Part shown: in pieces, positions 1 through 6,126 of the stretch
Position numbering within the stretch: position 1 is the stretch's first letter
Layout: each line of letters opens with the position of its first letter
Source: SIG673 sp045638685
GTDB lineage: Bacteria > Bacillota > Clostridia > Oscillospirales > CAG-272
Assembly: GCA_045638685.1 (NCBI GenBank)
Contig: JAZUBT010000016.1
Coordinates: 1-12,663 of the forward strand
Length of the DNA: 12,663 nucleotides
Reading direction: 5' to 3'
The notes under the pieces: generated by a model
The model's database searches: none
What the model was told of the DNA's origin: nothing
Seen by the model: the letters and a program-made list of their open reading frames with translations, nothing else
Program-made: the position numbers and the translations under genes

Positions 1-1212
1 TCGGCAGAGGGCGATAAAAGAGCGAAACGTCTTACAAGACTCACCTCGCAGCCCGCAAAATTTCTCGCCACAATTCAGGTAGCGATAACCCTTTCGGGAT
101 TTCTCGGAAGCGCGTTTGCCGCCGATAACTTTTCCGGAATAATAGTGAGCGCCCTCGTTAAATCGGGAATAAAAATTCCGGTAAGCACTCTTGAAACGGT
201 ATCGGTTATACTCATAACCCTCATTCTCTCATTCCTCACGCTCGTTTTCGGAGAGCTTGTTCCGAAGCGTATCGCTATGAAAAAATCGGAGAGCCTCGGT
301 CTTGCGATGTCAGCGGTTATAAGCTTTATAGCTAAGGCATTCGCTCCACTCGTCTCGCTTTTAACTCTTTCCACCAACGGTGTGCTGCGTCTTTTCGGCA
401 TTGATCCAAACGCAAAGGACGAGGAGGTAACCGAGGAGGAAATCCGTATGATGGTTGACGTCGGCAGCGAAAACGGTTCGATAGACAGCGAAGAAAAGGA
501 GCTTATACAGAACGTTTTTGAGTTTGACGACCTCACCGTAGGCGAGATAGCTACGCACCGCAGAAGCATTACTCTTTTATGGAATCACGAAAGCGTTTCC
601 GATTGGGATAAAACGATACGCGCGAGCCGTCATACATACTTCCCTATCTGCGATGATAGTATAGACAACGTTATTGGCGTACTTAACGCAAAGGATTATT
701 TCCGCTTAAAGCCCCGAACAAAGGAAAACATACTTAAAAACGCGGTAAAGGCTCCGTATTTCATACCTGAATCGGCAAAAGCAAACGTTCTTTTTGAAAA
801 TATGAAAAAGACGAGAAACTATTTTTCCATTGTAATTGACGAATACGGCGGTCTTTCGGGAATAGTAACGATAACCGACCTGCTTGAATGTATCGTCGGA
901 GACCTCTTTGACGAGGAGGAAGGCGTGGAAAGGGCTCCCGACATTGAGCCGCTTGACTCAAAGACGTGGCGCATTTCGGGAAGGGCGCCTATTGATGACG
1001 TTGAAAAAACTCTCGGACTTACGCTTGAATGCGACTACGACACCTTTGCAGGTTACGTTCTTACGGTTCTCGGCTCACTGCCTGAGGACGGAACGATAAC
1101 CACTGTTCTTACCGACAGACTTTCGATAAGAATAACGCTCGTTAAAGATCACTGCATAGAAAACACTATGGTTTCTATGATTAACGCCCCCGAGAACGAG
1201 GACGGAGAATAA
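1..1212 (+). CDS. CNNM/CBS domain membrane protein (HlyC/CorC family), 5' truncated
   Basis: The reading frame is open from base 1 to a TAA at 1210-1212, giving 403 visible residues; the start lies outside the window. The first visible residues (SAEGDKRAKRLTRL, then FLATIQVAITLSGFLGSAFA) match the CNNM/DUF21 membrane domain of this family. Hydrophobic segments continue to about residue 122. Next come the acidic linker with EEEIRMMVDVGSENGSID and the helix before the CBS pair (about 142-180), two CBS motifs (about 180-240 and 245-300, the second holding VIDEYGGLSGIVTITDLLE), and a C-terminal CorC_HlyC domain (about 315-390, with DTFAGYVLTVLGSLPEDG). Family members are linked to magnesium or other divalent cation efflux; 'hemolysin' is a historical label. 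Substrate specificity cannot be read from the sequence. Only the N-terminal tens of residues are probably missing. It is convergent with the next gene and shares a terminator with it. Confidence 0.93.
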   Translation, partial: SAEGDKRAKRLTRLTSQPAKFLATIQVAITLSGFLGSAFAADNFSGIIVSALVKSGIKIPVSTLETVSVILITLILSFLTLVFGELVPKRIAMKKSESLGLAMSAVISFIAKAFAPLVSLLTLSTNGVLRLFGIDPNAKDEEVTEEEIRMMVDVGSENGSIDSEEKELIQNVFEFDDLTVGEIATHRRSITLLWNHESVSDWDKTIRASRHTYFPICDDSIDNVIGVLNAKDYFRLKPRTKENILKNAVKAPYFIPESAKANVLFENMKKTRNYFSIVIDEYGGLSGIVTITDLLECIVGDLFDEEEGVERAPDIEPLDSKTWRISGRAPIDDVEKTLGLTLECDYDTFAGYVLTVLGSLPEDGTITTVLTDRLSIRITLVKDHCIENTMVSMINAPENEDGE

Positions 1213-1237
1213 ATATTGCACTGATTATCAAAACACA

Positions 1238-1265
1238 AAACCGACAAGCTAAAACTTGTCGGTTT
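1238..1265. terminator. Bidirectional intrinsic terminator between convergent genes
   Basis: A perfect 11-bp stem (1238-1248 with 1255-1265) encloses a 6-nt loop. The A-rich 5' flank and T-rich 3' flank allow it to end transcription from both the CNNM gene and the minus-strand gene at 1283-2089. Confidence 0.8.
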
Positions 1266-1282
1266 GTTGTCTATATGTAAAC

Positions 1283-2089
1283 TTAGTCCACCTTTTCGTA
1301 TTTAATGCTTACAGATGCGCTGTTTACGGAATATCCGGGCATATCTCTGCCAACTCCCGCTACGTATTTTTGAATAAGCTCCTGCGCTAATCTGTTTGCC
1401 GTGCTCTCTGAAAGCTCTCCGGTGTACTCAACTATAATTGTTCCTTTAAGATGTATTACGTTATCCTTAACGTCGGACATAGGATGTCCGTCCCATCTTG
1501 CTCTGCAATTACCGCGAGAGGCTTTGTCGCTTCCCGAGGAGTAATCAACCTTATGATCGCGGCTAAACTGAATAACGCTTACAATTATACAGAGAAGGAC
1601 CGTTCCTACGGAAGCTCCAAGCGCAACCTTCATAGCTGTTTTTGCAAACAGCATACAGATTATGTATAAAATTATCGGAAATGCAACGAATGCGCCGAGC
1701 GCGTTCATTCTTCTTATTCCGCCCTGAAATCTTATCAGAATAAAGGAAAACGGGATTGAAAGAATGGTAAGCAAAACCGCGAATGCGGCTACCACCGCAT
1801 TCTTATCGTCCGCCGTAGCGAACATAAAACCCGAATAAAATGCAAAAACTATGGTAGGCATAAAGAAAACGGTCATAAAGAGTTTTCTCTCTGCGATCCA
1901 CTGTGCCACTCTGCTATTTGATCCGTTTACCGCAAGAAAAATAAACATAAGGGTATAAACGTACATCGAAAGCGCAGGTAACGGCTGAATACCGACAGGG
2001 AAAACGACCGAAGCGGCAACGAACAAGAAAATTGCCGTTATAAGCTTCACTCCACCGCCTGCAGTAACCTTGAATTTGTCTTTGCTCAT
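1283..2089 (-). CDS. Six-helix membrane protein of unknown function
   Basis: This 268-residue protein starts at ATG 2089 with a clear GGAGGT ribosome binding site upstream. I do not recognise the family. Six hydrophobic segments are visible at about residues 15-33, 39-55, 70-92, 97-119, 129-149 and 155-174. A polar C-terminal tail of about 94 residues follows. The tail begins with a charged, glycine/serine-rich linker and ends in an alternating region (VIHLKGTIIVEYTGELSE, then a helix NRLAQELIQKYVAGV, then SASVSIKYEKVD) that looks like a small alpha/beta domain. No catalytic motif, transporter signature or lipobox is seen. It is a single-gene unit with its own promoter (2164-2192), divergent from the tRNA and convergent with the CNNM gene. 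A role in the envelope is the most that can be inferred. Confidence 0.85.
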   Translation of the reverse strand: MSKDKFKVTAGGGVKLITAIFLFVAASVVFPVGIQPLPALSMYVYTLMFIFLAVNGSNSRVAQWIAERKLFMTVFFMPTIVFAFYSGFMFATADDKNAVVAAFAVLLTILSIPFSFILIRFQGGIRRMNALGAFVAFPIILYIICMLFAKTAMKVALGASVGTVLLCIIVSVIQFSRDHKVDYSSGSDKASRGNCRARWDGHPMSDVKDNVIHLKGTIIVEYTGELSESTANRLAQELIQKYVAGVGRDMPGYSVNSASVSIKYEKVD

Positions 2090-2163
2090 AAAAGACCTCC
2101 GTTTTTATAAAATTTATCTCCGTTGCTACATTAATTACATACGTAACATCGGGATTTAAGTAA

Positions 2164-2192
2164 ATTATACTCTTTTTGTTAAAAAAAGTCAA
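2164..2192 (-). promoter_or_regulatory. Promoter for the six-helix membrane protein gene
   Basis: Read on the minus strand: TTGACT (2192-2187), a 17-nt spacer, then TATAAT (2169-2164). This predicts a leader of about 65-70 nt before the ATG at 2089. It lies back to back with the tRNA promoter, with 54 bp between the two -35 boxes. Confidence 0.8.
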
Positions 2193-2246
2193 TGTTTTTC
2201 TCGATTTTTCAAAAAATAAATTTCACAAATAAAATTTTAAAACCTA

Positions 2247-2275
2247 TTGACAAACTATTTTTGCTGTGCTATAAT
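2247..2275 (+). promoter_or_regulatory. Consensus sigma-A promoter for tRNA-Ala
   Basis: TTGACA at 2247-2252, a 17-nt spacer and TATAAT at 2270-2275 form a perfect housekeeping promoter. It predicts transcription starting within about 10 nt of the mature tRNA 5' end at 2291. Confidence 0.9.
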
Positions 2276-2290
2276 ATTACCGTTGCTTAT

Positions 2291-2366
2291 GGGGTTGTAG
2301 CTCAGCTGGGAGAGCGGTGCGTTCGCAACGCACAGGTCAAGGGTTCGAGTCCCTCCAGCTCCACCA
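2291..2366 (+). tRNA. tRNA-Ala (anticodon CGC)
   Basis: The 76-nt cloverleaf has an encoded CCA (2364-2366). The acceptor stem 2291-2297 pairs with 2356-2362 and contains G3:U70 (G2293 with T2360), the alanine identity pair. The D arm is GCTC/GAGC, and the anticodon stem GTGCG/CGCAC encloses loop TTCGCAA with CGC at 34-36, reading GCG (Ala). The T arm is AAGGG-TTCGAGT-CCCTC; its outermost pair (A2339 and C2355) is an A-C mismatch, a small oddity. The gene has a consensus promoter just upstream and a terminator that begins at the last base of the CCA. Confidence 0.97.
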
Positions 2367-2404
2367 ATAAATAAAGACGCTCTTTTTGAGCGTCTTTATT
2401 TATT
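2366..2404 (+). terminator. Terminator hairpin abutting the tRNA CCA end
   Basis: A perfect 17-bp inverted repeat (2366-2382 with 2388-2404) encloses a TTTTT loop. The 3' arm ends in T-rich sequence. The 5' arm begins at the final A of the tRNA CCA, so the tRNA 3' end and the terminator are directly joined. The same arrangement recurs after each of the two downstream tRNA-tail copies. Confidence 0.8.
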
Positions 2405-2527
2405 CCGTAGAACAAAGTCAGAGAGCCCTGTTCAATGCCTCGGCATTGAACAAGCTGCACAGCACAAATTTTAGCTAACGTATCGGCTCGGTGCAGCTTT
2501 AAGTTCAGAGTCCCTCCAGCTCCACCA
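2367..2527 (+). repeat. tRNA-tail tandem unit 1 (161 bp)
   Basis: The unit runs from just after the tRNA CCA to the next CCA. In order it holds the terminator-like hairpin, TAGAAC (2408-2413), an imperfectly conserved AGxCCCT box (2424-2429), hairpin H1 (2430-2439 with 2442-2451), hairpin H2 (AAGCTGCAC 2452-2460 with GTGCAGCTT 2491-2499, 30-nt loop), and a tail at 2503-2527. That tail matches the tRNA from its T loop to CCA, with one extra A and otherwise 20 identical final bases. No partner for the acceptor strand or anticodon arm is present, so it is not a functional tRNA. It is closely related in layout and length to unit 2. It could be a remnant of repeated insertion at the tRNA end, a miniature tRNA-targeting repeat, or a processed structured RNA. 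Confidence 0.8.
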
Positions 2528-2563
2528 ACAAAACAGGTACACTTAATGGGTGCCTTTTTTGTT
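2527..2563. terminator. Terminator-like hairpin after tRNA-tail copy 1
   Basis: A 6-bp core (AGGTAC 2535-2540 with GTGCCT 2550-2555, one G-T pair) is extended, after one C-T mismatch, by seven more pairs (2527-2533 with 2557-2563). The 5' arm is A-rich and the 3' arm T-rich. It starts on the last A of the tail CCA, as at the real tRNA, but its sequence is unrelated to the other two hairpins. Confidence 0.6.
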
Positions 2564-2687
2564 GCATAGAACTTTAAGCGAGAACCCTCTAATGCCGCTA
2601 CGGCATTGAGTAGGCTGCGCTTGGTAAATATTCGAGCATTGATAGGTTCGGCGCTGCCTTATGTTCAGAGTCCCTCCGGCTCCACCA
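2528..2687 (+). repeat. tRNA-tail tandem unit 2 (160 bp)
   Basis: The unit is one base shorter than unit 1 with the same order: a terminator-like hairpin, TAGAAC (2567-2572), AGAACCCT (2581-2588), H1 (AATGCCG 2591-2597 with CGGCATT 2601-2607, extended by CTC/GAG with one bulge), H2 (AGGCTGCGC 2612-2620 with GCGCTGCCT 2651-2659, one T-T mismatch), and a tail at 2663-2687. The tail differs from that of unit 1 by one base (CGGCTCCACCA in place of CAGCTCCACCA). H2 differs from unit 1 at two paired positions where both partners change (A-T to G-C twice), so the stem is kept. This is a tandem relative of unit 1, not a recent exact duplication. Confidence 0.8.
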
Positions 2688-2692
2688 CACTT

Positions 2693-2741
2693 AACCAAAA
2701 TCGAACCTCGAAAGAGGATTGGTTTTGGTTTTTTGTTTTTG
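2693..2741 (+). terminator. Strong terminator after tRNA-tail copy 2
   Basis: The outer stem is AACCAAAA (2693-2700) with TTTTGGTT (2723-2730). A middle segment with G-T pairs and one A-A mismatch follows, then CCTC-GAAA-GAGG (2706-2717) with a GNRA tetraloop. A T-rich tract follows at 2729-2740. It ends the tRNA-tail region and insulates the next gene. Confidence 0.8.
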
Positions 2742-2809
2742 TATGGTTTTTTTCGACGGGGTGTCCTTTATAACAAAAACACAAAATCAAGGAAAGTGAG
2801 GCGATAAAC

Positions 2810-3793
2810 GTGAAAATAAAGCGTATATTTAATAGTTTCTGCGTGTTAACGTTTATCGTCGCGCTTATTACCTGCGGAGGCGCCGCGGCTACGTGGAAAT
2901 TTTCCAATCCAACTATTGAATCGGCTTCAGGAAACTGGGAAGTAACTCTTGGTGCGCTTGACTGGACCGGCTCGGACATTCTTCCAGATGACGGAAGCGT
3001 CGGTCAAAAGCACTCTGCTCTAATACAGATGATACTTAACGGAACGATAACCGATAACAGTGGAAAAGTAACCAACCTTGGACTGAATTTCAATGACTCT
3101 TACCTCAGCAAAGAGATTAAGGACCGTTCAAGCAGTTGGTTTGCCGGATCTGATACCCTCGGAAGCATGGACTTCTGGGAAGCCGGCGACATAAACAAGT
3201 ATTTTAACACTGCAACCGAAAACGTAACCTTTGTTCTTTACTTCCCCGAAGGTGTTGATGATACCTATTATCTTTACACCACCAGTGTTAAGCTCGAAAT
3301 CAACGATTCGCCGAGTGTCGCTATCGGAAACAACGTATATCCGATATACGAAACCGTTATTAAAAAGAACGATATAGGCGTTTACGAAGCTGTACAAACA
3401 AGCCTTGGATATGCTGAATCCGATTATTACGACAACCGTATAACCGGTGGACTGCTGCGAGTCCCCTCGTTTGATCCCTCTACCTTTAAGGCCGGCGAGC
3501 TCGGACATACACAAAGCACCGCTATATGGACGTTCAAGGGAGATAATGCCACCGCTTATCCCGCTTCTAAAACCGCACCGATATATTATAGAGTAAAGCC
3601 ATCAAGTAAAACAACATACACAATCACAGCGTCGATGGGAACACGCGTGTACGTGCTTGATCAAAACTCAAAACAGGTCGCAGTTACCGCCGGAGCGCAA
3701 GGAAGCGCGACGGTAACCTTTAGCGCAAGCGCAAACAAAACCTATTACTTCAGATTTGAAGGCGCGGAGGCGATTGGCTATGAAATCAAATAG
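2810..3793 (+). CDS. Secreted protein with possible SipW-type signal, function unknown
   Basis: This 327-residue protein starts at GTG 2810, with GTGAGG eight bases upstream; no better in-frame ATG lies near the signal. A basic N-terminus and a hydrophobic core (FCVLTFIVALITCGGAAATW, residues 10-29) form a signal peptide. The GGAAATWKFS stretch resembles the glycine-aromatic-Phe-Ser end of signals cut by the SipW peptidase on TasA/camelysin-like proteins; this is inference, and no SipW gene is in the window. The mature part is acidic and rich in aromatics and beta-prone segments. It ends in a roughly 70-residue domain (about 258-327) alternating T, V and Y, ending KTYYFRFEGAEAIGYEIK, like a small beta-sandwich as in PPC domains. 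No enzyme motif or LPXTG anchor is seen. It stands alone between the tRNA-tail region and a convergent operon. I see no strong promoter; TTTATAAC near 2767-2774 is only a weak -10 candidate. Confidence 0.85.
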   Translation: MKIKRIFNSFCVLTFIVALITCGGAAATWKFSNPTIESASGNWEVTLGALDWTGSDILPDDGSVGQKHSALIQMILNGTITDNSGKVTNLGLNFNDSYLSKEIKDRSSSWFAGSDTLGSMDFWEAGDINKYFNTATENVTFVLYFPEGVDDTYYLYTTSVKLEINDSPSVAIGNNVYPIYETVIKKNDIGVYEAVQTSLGYAESDYYDNRITGGLLRVPSFDPSTFKAGELGHTQSTAIWTFKGDNATAYPASKTAPIYYRVKPSSKTTYTITASMGTRVYVLDQNSKQVAVTAGAQGSATVTFSASANKTYYFRFEGAEAIGYEIK

Positions 3794-3813
3794 CTCCGCA
3801 TAAAATCAATTAA

Positions 3814-3846
3814 AAAAGAGCAGACAAAAATTTTGTCTGCTCTTTT
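3814..3846. terminator. Bidirectional terminator between convergent units
   Basis: A near-perfect inverted repeat, AAAAGAGCAGACA (3814-3826) with TGTCTGCTCTTTT (3834-3846), is flanked by A and T runs. It serves both the secreted-protein gene and the minus-strand operon ending at 3869. Confidence 0.85.
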
Positions 3847-3868
3847 CCTATTTGAAATTCAGTTTACA

Positions 3869-4888
3869 TTAAGAAAATTTAATGTTAATATCTCCGGTTA
3901 CGTTTCTTACAGTAAGCTTTTTAAAGCCGCCAAATCCGCTTGTTCCCGCTAAATTATTTTTTCCGTATTCCGAAACGGAATCAATGGTAAAGCCTATAAC
4001 AGGATCCGAAATGTACGCCTCAATGTCTCCGTCCTCCGAAATAAGGTACGCGTTGCTTCCTATCCAAAGGTTTTCAAGATAAATATCTCCGTTTTTAGAG
4101 GTTACAGTACAATTACTTGCGTCAAGTCCGTCTGCCGATATGTCCCCCGCCGTAGATGAAACGTGAATTGAGCTTCCTATTTTGACGTTAACAAGCTCGG
4201 TGTCTCCCGTTGTAAGCGTTACGCTCACCTCACCGATGCTGACGTTTTTCAGTTCTACCTCTGCCGCCTCGCCTTTAACCGTGTACTGTGCACATTCGCT
4301 ATCCGAGGTGATTACCTCGCCCGCGACGGTAACGACGCTCACGTCATTGGCGTTCGTTTTCTTTAAAATTATCTCCGACGTTTTTCCGTCGATATCAAGA
4401 GCGGAAACCGAAACGCTGTCTGCCTTTACGTCTCCCGACTCGGATTTAACTTTAATCTTTACCTTTTCCGAGGAAATACCTTTAAGTACAACGTCTCCCG
4501 AGGTGGTTTGTAAGGTAAGCTCCCCTGCGTATCCGTCCGGAAGCGAAAGGGTTACTTTGTAGTATTTTTTCATACCGAGGCCGAATCTGATGTTCTCTTG
4601 AAGCTCTCCGAGATTGCTTCTCGATACGCTTAATACTCCGTTTTCCTCTTTTACGTTGTAAAAGTTCTCGGCAGTGTCGTAGTAATGAAGCGTTATTTTA
4701 TCTCCGTCGCTCTTTTTTACCTCTATTTCCGAGACATCAAGCATAAGATTTACTGCGGTAACAGTTGTCTCGTAATCCTTAGTATAAGGCGTAAAATCCT
4801 TTCTGCCCGCGCAGCCTATAAGTAAAACACCGATTAACGTAATCACGGAAAAAGCGAGTATTCTTAAAAAACTCTTTTTCATCTTCAT
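3869..4888 (-). CDS. DUF4097-type beta-repeat lipoprotein
   Basis: I place the start at ATG 4888 (339 residues) because AGAAAGGA lies six bases upstream. The more upstream ATG at 4912 has its AAGGGA touching the start codon and is less likely. Residues 1-25 form a lipoprotein signal ending in the lipobox LIGC, with Cys26 as the lipidated residue, so the protein should sit on the outer face of the membrane. After a globular N-terminal part (about 27-110), repeated short strands carrying T/S-x-GD-I/V turns follow: TTSGDVVL, SESGDVKA, TTGDTELV, STAGDISA, SKNGDIYL, SEDGDIEA and TGDINIKF. This is the pattern of DUF4097 (putative adhesin) beta-helix domains. No catalytic residues are evident. It is the second gene of an operon, 36 bases after the gene at 4925-5788. 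DUF4097 genes often accompany envelope-stress or PspC/DUF1700 genes, but none of those is seen here. Confidence 0.87.
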   Translation of the reverse strand: MKMKKSFLRILAFSVITLIGVLLIGCAGRKDFTPYTKDYETTVTAVNLMLDVSEIEVKKSDGDKITLHYYDTAENFYNVKEENGVLSVSRSNLGELQENIRFGLGMKKYYKVTLSLPDGYAGELTLQTTSGDVVLKGISSEKVKIKVKSESGDVKADSVSVSALDIDGKTSEIILKKTNANDVSVVTVAGEVITSDSECAQYTVKGEAAEVELKNVSIGEVSVTLTTGDTELVNVKIGSSIHVSSTAGDISADGLDASNCTVTSKNGDIYLENLWIGSNAYLISEDGDIEAYISDPVIGFTIDSVSEYGKNNLAGTSGFGGFKKLTVRNVTGDINIKFS

Positions 4889-4924
4889 ATCCGTTCCTTT
4901 CTTTTTAAGCATTCCCTTAAAACG

Positions 4925-5788
4925 TTATATGTCAAGCACGTAGCCCGGTCTGTCTTTAACGAGATTTATTTTTCCGCTACCGTCTCCGTAAACGAAAACC
5001 TCAAAAATCTGCGCGCGTTCTCTGTTCTCATCAACGCTAAGACGGAAAAGCCCGTCGTTTTTAAATATTCTGTAGCTTACCGTGAAATAATATACCGTAT
5101 AGCCGTCCTTTTCCTCCATTAGGCGCTCATTTTTTATTCTGATTTTAAAAAGCTTCTGCGGTGGAAAAGCCGCGTGTTTACCGTTTTCTTCAACATACTT
5201 CTCTGTATAAAGCGAATTTACCTTTTCGTGATCTCCGGCTATAACCGCATTTAAGTACTGTCCGATTATTACAAGCCCCGGCTCACCCTCGGAGGCATAG
5301 TCTCCGTCCTTAATGAGATAGCTCTGCGAGCTGTCGGGAGAATATTTTACCGAGCGGTCAAGCGCAAGGTATTCGGGAATAGTAAATATATCCGTTTTAT
5401 AGTCGGCGGAGTAATAGTAAAACTCCTCTTTCGGGATTCCGTCTTCGCCGTCCGGAGCTTCCGTGTATTTACCGTTAAACAATCCGAGCGCATACGCGAC
5501 GCTTACAAAAACAAATGCGCATAATACTGTCGCAAGTCCCGAAAAAACCGCGACGTTTCTCTTTTTACAGCCGCACTTTTTACTTTCCTGCGTGTCGCTT
5601 TCTTCCTCTAAGTCAACCCTTGAACTCTCGGCCGCCGCATTTTCGCCGCTATCTTCCTTTAATTCTTTGCTCGAGGTTTTAAAATCAGCGGGGACGTCTT
5701 TGTTAGCGATACATTCTTCAGCGCCCGTTTCTTTTTCTAAGCTTTCCGGCTCCTCTATGTCGTCAAAAAAGCCTTTTCTTATTTTCAC
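4925..5788 (-). CDS. Single-pass membrane protein with acidic cytoplasmic region, function unknown
   Basis: I place the start at GTG 5788 (287 residues, MKIRKGFFDDIEEPESLEKE...), with AAAAAGGA about 11 bases upstream. A longer reading from GTG 5866 has no ribosome binding site and a non-conserved-looking, basic extension. Residues 1-70 are strongly acidic and low-complexity. A Cys-x-Cys with lysines (KKCGCKKR, 71-77) precedes one membrane segment (about 79-104). The charge pattern predicts the N-terminus inside and the C-terminal domain (about 105-287) outside. The outer domain includes YLNAVIAGDHEKVNSLYTEKYVEENG (helical) followed by alternating strands, a layout like NTF2-type folds, but this is only a resemblance. 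It is the first gene of the operon with the DUF4097 lipoprotein and is driven by the promoter at 5906-5934. I cannot assign a function. Confidence 0.82.
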   Translation of the reverse strand: MKIRKGFFDDIEEPESLEKETGAEECIANKDVPADFKTSSKELKEDSGENAAAESSRVDLEEESDTQESKKCGCKKRNVAVFSGLATVLCAFVFVSVAYALGLFNGKYTEAPDGEDGIPKEEFYYYSADYKTDIFTIPEYLALDRSVKYSPDSSQSYLIKDGDYASEGEPGLVIIGQYLNAVIAGDHEKVNSLYTEKYVEENGKHAAFPPQKLFKIRIKNERLMEEKDGYTVYYFTVSYRIFKNDGLFRLSVDENRERAQIFEVFVYGDGSGKINLVKDRPGYVLDI

Positions 5789-5905
5789 CGTAAATCTTTT
5801 CCTTTTTGTAAATTTATTATTTTGCCGTTTATAAAAATTACTAATAAAACAAAGTAAATCGCTCACAAACGGTTGCTTTCGGCTTTTTAGCTTTATTTTA
5901 ACTCT

Positions 5906-5934
5906 ATTATATCATAAACAAAACATATATTCAA
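5906..5934 (-). promoter_or_regulatory. Promoter for the minus-strand envelope operon
   Basis: Read on the minus strand: TTGAAT (5934-5929), a 17-nt spacer, then TATAAT (5911-5906). This gives a leader of about 110 nt to the GTG at 5788. Its -35 box overlaps the left arm of the inverted repeat at 5931-5960. Confidence 0.82.
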
Positions 5935-5960
5935 GTAGTTATTTTTAAAAATTTACTTGA
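5931..5960. promoter_or_regulatory. Inverted repeat spanning both divergent -35 boxes (operator candidate)
   Basis: TCAAGTA (5931-5937) and TACTTGA (5954-5960) are perfect inverted copies 16 bases apart. Between them lies a perfect 12-bp palindrome, ATTTTTAAAAAT (5941-5952). Four bases of each arm come from the two divergent -35 boxes, so part of the symmetry is expected. The extra TAC/GTA and the central palindrome make a shared operator or curved A-tract plausible but unproven. Confidence 0.35.
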
Positions 5961-5985
5961 CAAACCGCAAAAAAAACAATATAAT
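5957..5985 (+). promoter_or_regulatory. Consensus promoter for the ligase-carrier protein operon
   Basis: TTGACA (5957-5962), 17 nt, TATAAT (5980-5985). The predicted start near 5992 leaves an untranslated leader of about 135 nt before the ATG at 6127. The leader contains the imperfect inverted sequence GGTATATT...ACTGTACC at about 6079-6101 but no riboswitch I recognise. Confidence 0.9.
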
Positions 5986-6126
5986 TTAAATTGAGGTATT
6001 TTGAAAAGCTGTAACTTTTTATCAAAAAAAGGTATTAAATACAGTGAAACCGTCTTTTTTGACGCAAATATCTTGCACGGTATATTATATTTTACTGTAC
6101 CCCGCAGCAAACGAAAGGAATTTAAA

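Noticed and set aside
75..569. Long minus-strand open frame inside the CNNM gene
   Set aside because: The plus-strand frame has clear family motifs throughout; this is its antisense shadow.
2192..2374. Plus-strand open frame of 60 codons across the tRNA promoter and tRNA-Ala
   Set aside because: It lies entirely over the promoter and cloverleaf and has no independent coding signal.
2414..2527. Reading tRNA-tail unit 1 as a second, degenerate tRNA
   Set aside because: Only the T-loop-to-CCA tail is present. No acceptor 5' strand, D arm or anticodon arm can be formed, and H1/H2 are unlike a cloverleaf.
2291..2741. CRISPR array or integron attC array as an explanation for the tandem units
   Set aside because: There are only two units, the shared part is a tRNA tail, the intervening segments are related and not unique spacers, and no Cas or integron integrase is present.
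5789..5866. N-terminal extension of the acidic-head membrane protein from GTG 5866
   Set aside because: There is no ribosome binding site at 5866, and the internal GTG at 5788 has AAAAAGGA upstream and gives a sensible N-terminus. Some doubt remains because the spacing is long.
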